Below, piece after piece: positions 57,281 to 64,000 of a DNA stretch of 64,000 nt. Under the pieces are notes generated by a model. It worked only from the letters and a program-made list of their open reading frames with translations, searched no databases and was not told the origin of the DNA. This stretch comes from Phanerochaete sordida. Its lineage: Eukaryota > Basidiomycota > Agaricomycetes > Polyporales > Phanerochaetaceae. Every line of letters begins with the position of its first letter. Within the stretch, counting starts at the first letter, position 1. The stretch covers positions 1,298,925 through 1,362,924 of the forward strand of contig BPQB01000003.1 of NCBI GenBank assembly GCA_019973155.2, given 5' to 3'. Both the position numbers and the translations under genes were made by a program.

Positions 57281-57750
57281 TCAGGTTCTGCGACTGGGCA
57301 TGCTTGGAATTGAACTCACAGGCTTTGACAGATGTGGGCTTCGCTGGGGCTCCGCGGGGCTCCATGCCTCTGGAGCAAAGTACGCGGTCAGCGAACGGGT
57401 CACGCCGGGACGTTCGAGAGACGCGTACGCTGCGAGGAGTGCGTCCTCGACGTCAAAGTCTTCGTCTTCGTTCATTCTGGCAAGCGTGAGCGAGGTGCAG
57501 GATGGCCGTAGGTGAGAGACGTACTCCTCGTCGACGGCAAGAGTTGACTCCTCCGTCTGCGAAGCGGCGTTTGCGCTGGATGTACAACGCATATTGAGCC
57601 TCGCGGAAACGCACATCGTCGTGAAGAGACCTACTATTCAGACTGCTGAGCTCCGGAGGTAGGCACGAGCGCGTCGCGCGTGGAGGTGGATGCGTCCGAG
57701 GTCTGCACCATCTTCTCGGGTGTATCTGTGTTCGTCGTCGCGGACGGCAT
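57281..57750 (-). CDS. Small acidic hypothetical protein
   Basis: A two-exon model (57750-57635, 57575-57281; donor GTAGGT, acceptor CATCCAG) gives 136 residues: Thr/Ser-rich start (MPSATTNTDTPEKMVQTSDA), then an acidic segment (RMNEDEDFDVEDALLAAYAS) and a Pro/Ser-rich end. I do not recognise it. The splice joins two frames cleanly and the composition of the second half looks coding, but no conserved domain supports it. A GTGAGT near 57325 suggests the 3' end may be spliced differently. Confidence 0.4.
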
Positions 57751-60700
57751 TCTCGCCCTTGTCAAAGCGTAGTGCAAGGCGCGAGTCAGTGGGGTGACGC
57801 TCCACACCAGCGCAGCGCGGTTTTATACGCCAGAAGAAGCACGCCTGCGCACGCCGAGCCGCACGCCCGCAGGCGTTCCTTTATCTACGGAGCGCGGCCA
57901 GCGAAAACACGCGAGGCTCTCGCTCGGCGATTTTTCCGAATGGAACGTCGAAAGCAGATCGCCCGGCGCGGCTCGGGGCTCGGCGAGAAGGTGCGGATCA
58001 GGCATGCGCGGGCGGCGCGGGGTGCGCGTGGCCGACGGGTTCGACGCAGAACGGGCTGTGGGTCCAAGCGGGGCGTGATGCGAGCAGCGGCGGACCCGGT
58101 GTGTCTCGGAGGGTGCTCTACGCAGCAGGTTCGGGGCCGGGCTGGCTCTCGCGTGGCGTGACTGGGAGTGACTGGCAGCCAAGCCTCTGGCCAGGAGGTG
58201 CAGTCGTTGGGCGCGGGATGGGTCGAGGGATCGCTCGTGGATGAGGCGTCTCTCTCTTCTTTTCTACCACCATCTCACCCCTGGCATCTCGCGTACTCCT
58301 GGCCTAGGAAGGAATCATAAGCATGCAGAATACCGGACTGGAACTGTGGCATGCCCAAGATTAATGCGTCCGATTTTCGCCGAACGACTTGCAATTTGTG
58401 TGTGTCTCGTCGTTGAACGGGCGTCGTTAGTTACGACCGTCAGCCCGTTCTGCAGGTACGCTGCCAAAAATTTCTCTCGTACTGCTCGGGCTGACTGTGT
58501 GTTGTACAGCAGGTTCCCCTGACTGTTTGACCTGTGTGGTGTGCATCATCAGCAGCCAGGCTTCACCAGTGCACCCACCGCTTCGCTTCGGACCTCGAGA
58601 GCCGGGGCTACATTCAAATTCATCTTGAGTCTTGAGATAGTGGCCACATGTTAGCTACACTGGAATTCTGGGGCAGTGCCTCGATGAACATGGCCGCAAC
58701 ATGCAGAGCCGGGAATGAGATGTATCAGGTACTTCTATCCATCTTTGTATACTAGTGTCATAATGATTTCCCCATTCACCAGCGAACCTTCCGAATCGTT
58801 GGGCACAGAGCGTGCACATTGAATCGGGCTGTGTGAGAACTCAGCACAATGGTAAGGTTTCGACCATGAGTGCTGATGGCGTGGAGACTGCGGCCCAGCG
58901 TCAAGGACCAGAGCCTGTGCTCGAGCATGCAGACAATTGTTCATAAGCATCCTGGTAGCAGATCCGAGCTGGTTCCTAGTGCTGGCGCGGTGAGATTACA
59001 TGCCTCGGTGAGTAATAATGCAGTTTCGTTCTATCTTCGAAAGTTGATGGATTTCCGACATAGCTTCATAAAAGTGTATGCAAATGGGCGGAGCGCTGTT
59101 ACGTCGAATAGATCGCCCGCTCTGGCTTCCTGTGCCGAGGCGAGCTGAACCTCGTCGACACGGCAGAAGCCTCAGGCGAAAGTCTTCGCATCATTCTTCT
59201 ATGATAACACAAGACTAGTCCGCTGGGGGAGCACGTAATGCAAGAATTGCGAACGACATGCGTTGCCAGTGAGCCGCATGTTTGCATTCTACGACGCTCT
59301 CACTCATACAACCGCTAAACTCTGTACCTGGATATCCAAGCGAGAAAGGTCCCCGCACAAATGAAAGATGGTCAGCTCGGCACTCTCACACGAGGTCCTG
59401 CTATCGCCGTCTAGGCATCTCGTTCGAGTGTCCCGCCATCCTAGAACATCATCCGCCCTGATCAGCCGAGAATAAACATCCCACCTACAGGGCAGCTCGC
59501 TTCATGGGCGGCGATAGGCGTTCCAGAATGCTGAACAGCTCCAACTAACACCCACACTGCCTCATTAGATATTCTTGGCTGTTCCTAGGACAATATGTGT
59601 TCCGTGCGCATCCCACGAGGCGCACAACAGCCCCCCTTGTTCCCAGTTTGTGAGTAGTAAAAACCGTCTGCGCACAGAGAATTCACTGACATGGCTAAGG
59701 CCGCTGTTTGCCCTAACTCACAGTGGCCATCTGCGACACAGGCAAGTTCTGCTGCGTACGTCGTGCGAACAGACCCTTTCCAAGAATCTCAGAAGCTTCG
59801 CACCCGGAAGTCACACATCTCATTCCATCGATGTACAGCATCGCACAGGGCTCTATGTGGGCGATGCGTCAATATTGGTTTCTCGGGAGCATAAATTGGA
59901 CTGGTGGGTACGGTACGACAGGGACCCACGGTTGTACGCAAGCCCGTCCCAAGCTCTCGATGTCCAGTCGTGAAAGTACCCCCTTGACCGGCTCTTTTAT
60001 GAACCCGTGTGTGATTTATTTCGCTGGGCTCGACAGTCGCTGATCTTCGACGAATGTAGGGGAGGCTCAAGCACTGTCATCGAGGCAAAGCCAGAAGACA
60101 CGGGCGCCAAGAACGCGGGCACGAGTGCGCTGCCCAACTTCCTACGTAACATGTACGCCCGCTCCTGTGTACGCCTGCGAGACATAGCGCGTTGACAAGA
60201 CTGTTCATGCAGAAGTGTTGAGTTTCGTGGAAAGCCGAACATAGTGACGGCCAGCGGTACTTCCGAGGCTGCTCCCGCGGGAACGGACGGTGCGGCATTT
60301 TCCTCCGCCACGCAGTGCAAGTGGACGATCGCTGACACTTAACAGAAAGCGCAAATGCTGCTCACAGAGACGGGTTGCGAGAGAATGGCGGACACAACGT
60401 CAGCGGCACGGCGGGCATCGACCCGGCTAGTGGCCCAAACCCAAACAGCAGGTCTGTCGCGACTACCGGCAAACCCTCGTGGTGGTCACGAGCTGTCGCG
60501 AAACTGTGTTGCTCTAACCCCTCGAATACTGAGGACTAAGGACCGTTTGTGTTCTCCTAGCTAGGGTTTATCGGAATACATTCAACCTGTTCAGGAAGGT
60601 ACCTTTCGCGCTCTAGTAGCCGTGTGGGGATTGCGGCTGTCTCTCGACGTGAGGCCCAAAAGCTTTGTGTTTTTCCCCTTGAAGGAAGGCCCAGGGTCCT

Positions 60701-62693
60701 CGCGTCTCACGACCGCAGCTCGGGTTCCTTGGCACATAGCTCTGGCCCCGACTCAGCCGACAGGCGCACCCTGGTATGTCCTAGCATTTGACTTCCCGGC
60801 GTGCATGACAAGTAATTCGTTAGAGTTCGGCTAGGGTTCTCCTAGATTTTGTTGACAGTTCGCTCACTCGCCCAGGCCTCGCCCGTTCCTCGTGTCCCCC
60901 TTCCGCTCGCTCACACGCAGAGGCACGACTCTCTCAGTCATTGTTTGCCTAATTCCAGTGACGCCGCGAGGCTTGGCTAATATCATGTATAGCGGGTCTC
61001 GCCTTAGTCAACATGCCCCTCTGTCGTCCTCCTGGGCTACACTTCCATGCAATCATGTGCAGCTGATTGTGCCTCGTATGCAGCACCTGAACTACGCTCG
61101 GCCTTACCCAGGAAAAAGGAGACGTCTTCTATTCGGTGTGTCAACTTCTCTGCGCTTCTGGCCTGCACTATACTGACAATGGGGCTGCTGTCTCACCACA
61201 TGCCTGGTAACCTAGAGTATGATACATTCGACCATCGATAAAAGAGGCTTCCCGGCCAGAGTGAACAGCTACTGACGGTATCGCGACCCTCTTTGGCACT
61301 GCGGAGAAGGCTGTATCCTGATAACTATAAAGGACGCGTGCAGTCAGTGCTCAACGAGCTCCGGAGGCCTAACGTCTCCGCCCACTTCCCCAACGCGCCA
61401 CAGCGCTCAGGCAATACTCTTCCATCTAAACGGGATGACCAGTGCAGAAAGTGGCAGAGATCATGTAGAACATTTGGCAGAGACGCAGGCAGTGTCCAGG
61501 TGCGTTATGAGGTCCTTAGTTTCAGTGCTCTGTTAATTACCCACGGCGTAGTGGTGCCAAGTCCAGCGAGGAGCAAAGTGGTGATGAACCACAGAGTCTG
61601 CTGCAATCACTGTATGGCTTACTCCCCGTCTACGCTGGATTGCAATTGCTGCGAGCTGATACTCACTGTGGCAGCGGCGTTGAGGTTCGCGGCCGTGCTC
61701 GACCCGTGACGGAATCTGCTCCAATTTCGACGCCAGCAGCTCCAGCCCCTGTAAATCGTTTTCGGATCAGCGACAAAGCGGACGCGTCCGACGAAAAACG
61801 AGCGGAACCACCACGTTCAAGTTTCTCTCAGCTTCTTCAGTATTTTTGTTGTTATACCACGCGACGCACGCCATCCGCTTAGTTTCGCTACCGTCGCCGA
61901 CGATGTATTACACAAGCGTTAGCTCATTGGTATTCTCCTAGCAGTACCGCAGCGACATTTGTTGTGAGAGCCTTCTCCACCTCCATGAGTCGGCGATCTA
62001 TGACGATCTGTAGACTGACAGGGCCAGCCGAGCTTCGTACCGTGCGCCATCGAGGTACCTGGGTTCAGCATAGACTGGTTTAGGGCACGCTTTCAAGGAG
62101 GCACATGTGTCGGTTGCAATGATTCAATGATGTCGCAGGAATGGGCCATGAGTAATGGAAGTGAATTCATGTCTCCCGTGCATCTTGAAAAGTCTTTACA
62201 CAGACCGTAAGTGGATCCTTGAAAATTGCTCTGCTCGGCCCTCACGCTGCCTTTACACAGCTATCGAACCTACAAACTTAGGCCGGCATCGCGTTCGGCT
62301 ATAGTGCACTGTACAGTGCAGATACGGCTCACCTTCGATTCGTTATTTTCTCAGGTGAGCAGAGGGCAACGGTATCTCGGTACATAATAGCTATCCGGCA
62401 CTAGGCCAGTGCCCGTGACGAGGATTTCCAGCTAGGGTCCTGGCAACCTCCTCATGGTACTGCATCACCTCGCGATCGTCCCTGTATTGAGTGGCAGCTC
62501 CATCATGGTCCTCTTTTGCCACACACTGGTCGCGTCGGGACGGTCGGGTTGCCTTCCCTGAATAACCTCCCCCTTCGCGGCACTCCTGCGTTGGAAAGTC
62601 ACGCACACACAGAGCTTCCTGCGCAGTACTTCAGCTCGCCCCAGATATTCTTCGGATGCAGTCTCTGAGCCATGAGTAGTGAGATTGAGTAAA

Positions 62694-62739
62694 TGCGCTA
62701 CAAACACCAGAGATATTGCGCTACAAACACCAGAGATAT
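62694..62739. repeat. Perfect tandem duplication of a 23-bp unit
   Basis: The unit begins TGCGCTACAAACACC and ends AGATAT. It occurs twice in a row without a mismatch. Confidence 0.85.
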
Positions 62740-63986
62740 GCGAGGAATGGTACGGCGTCCTACTGAGGCACGGGAAGAGTCTTCCATTCGGTATGTCGGT
62801 TCTATTACATGCCCCATTTCTATGTTTGACTAAACGTGAACCTAGAACTTCATACTCACAATTTAAGATTGACTACGAAATCGTATCTCCATGCATCCTG
62901 TCAAGGCTCCCTTGCGCCGGAGAAGCGTAGGAGCTGGTGACAACAGGTATGTAAGGCGGCAGATACATCCATCTGCCCCCACTTGCGCAACTACACATAG
63001 AGCCCCAAGATCCTGTTGTACCACGGCTCATGTCAGATCATTGGGGTGACAGAGGGTCTGTCGCCGTAGCCACAGAGGACGGGATGAATATCGCAGACAC
63101 CTCGTCTGCCCCGTGCGAAGCGGCGGAAGCAGAGACAAATGAAGTAGGGTACGCCGTCTAGTGCTCATCATGTCTACAGAAATTTGAGACATTTGATACA
63201 GTTCTGCCATCCCCCACCAGAGCTCAAGGGGAGACCATGAAGAATTAGACGCAAATATGCAGCAGCTATTACGATCCATGTATGTCAAGTATCATGACAT
63301 CGTACGTGCCTTGGCGCTGATGCTATCAATGTCAGAGAAGTTGAAGTACGAGGGAAACAAGATCCTCCGACGGACGTTCGAAGGCAACCTCGCTTCATTC
63401 GACCGGCAGGTCGCGTATCGAGAGCATCTAGTGAGTGCGGCTGCCTACGTTTGTCGTCGCCAAGTTGTTCGAGCACAGCGACTGACTGCTTTCAGCCCAA
63501 AATCATTCTCAAATGAATTTCTTGTCGTCGCTCTTCGCATGCTGTCCAAGTTGCTCCCCAACCCATCGCCGCGATAAACGTGCGGCAAAGTAATTAAATA
63601 TTCGATGCTTCGCATCAATGGAGAATGGAATCGACCCTCTTGTCAGCCACGGTGCCATAATTCGACAGAGAGACCACCTGTTGAGTACAGCGAGTCTTGC
63701 GATTCCCTTCCCACTCGCGAGTCGCGGTCAGGGATAGGCTGGCAAGCTGCATGGGCCAAAGCTGGGCGGCGTCTATGTGGACACGTGACTTCGACCGCGC
63801 TTTTCCTGAAATGCGCTGGCCGCGGTCTGCGTGTAAGCTACCACCAGCCTGCAGGATACGACATACAAAACATGCAAGTGTCTCACGAAAACCCGAGCGC
63901 ATTTTGTATTCCTACGGACATGTAACTACAGTAGCCTAATCGTCCACCATAGGGCCATGCCCTCGAGGACGTAAAGCAAGGAGTCC

Positions 63987-64000
63987 AAAAAAAAAAAAAA
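63987..64000. repeat. A14 homopolymer at the window end
   Basis: Fourteen A residues run to the window edge, so the true length is unknown. Confidence 0.9.

Larger units (their letters stand above)
57751..64000. other. 6.2-kb stretch without a recognisable gene
   Basis: From 57751 to the window end I find no frame with a domain and no chain of splice sites. Base composition is closer to 50% GC than in the gene-dense part. Around 59570-60040 and 61290-61880 short frames overlap on both strands. They may be remnants of decayed genes or transposons, but no reverse transcriptase, integrase or transposase motif is visible. A 23-bp tandem duplication (62694-62739) and a terminal A-run (63987-64000) are the only clear structures. 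Confidence 0.4.

Noticed and set aside
63987..64000. Poly-A tail of a non-LTR retrotransposon
   Set aside because: Only a homopolymer at the window edge. No reverse transcriptase or target-site duplication is visible.

Overview
The window is nuclear DNA from a filamentous basidiomycete. The evidence is GC-rich coding sequence, many phase-conserved introns of about 45-65 nt with GTRNGT donors and CTRAY-like branch sites, very small exons, and tight convergent or divergent gene pairs. An agaricomycete is most likely and a polypore is plausible, but the sequence alone does not fix this. There are no bacterial operons, no CRISPR array and no rRNA. I found no convincing tRNA. Gene models were built by hand by joining reading frames at splice sites and checking phase at every junction, so exon coordinates are predictions.

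Layout. 1-670: N-terminal part of an unrecognised Pro/Ser-rich protein (minus), cut by the window edge. 3.1-5.7 kb: divergent pair of an R3HCC1L-like RRM protein (minus) and a SIKE/FGFR1OP2-type STRIPAK protein (plus). 5.7-10.2 kb: gene-poor, with a 495-bp Tc1/mariner-like MITE at 9468-9962. 10.3-12.5 kb: orphan Ser/Arg-rich protein. 13.0-25.3 kb: homeodomain-like protein, mitochondrial polyprenyl diphosphate synthase COQ1, LAMTOR2-like Ragulator subunit, Mei2-like RNA-binding protein, Rab5 GTPase, and a Cdc25/Ste6-type RasGEF with SH3 domain. 26.6-36.98 kb: IST1, an NCS1 purine-cytosine permease, coatomer beta, an RRM-less CstF-64-like protein, Mediator MED11 and tubulin cofactor A. 39.0-48.9 kb: two closely related bHLH factors on either side of a small four-TM membrane protein, with long apparently non-coding stretches. 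49.7-57.75 kb: MRH-domain ATG27/M6P-receptor-like protein, complex I 49-kDa subunit, NIF3, glutaredoxin, a Dpb3/POLE4-like histone-fold protein and a small acidic hypothetical. 57.75-64 kb: no recognisable gene.

How the genes relate. Most are conserved housekeeping genes: membrane traffic (Rab5, IST1, beta-COP, MRH receptor), mitochondria (COQ1, NDUFS2), RNA and transcription (Mei2-like, CstF-like, MED11, bHLH pair, homeodomain-like) and Ras/TOR signalling (RasGEF, LAMTOR2, SIKE). They are not a biosynthetic or defence cluster. Their adjacency looks like ordinary gene order with shared divergent promoters and overlapping 3' regions. I saw no evidence for a new multi-gene system. The most unusual signals are at splicing level, above all an apparent 2-nucleotide coding exon in the complex I gene, plus two GC-AG introns and several exons of 5-16 nt.
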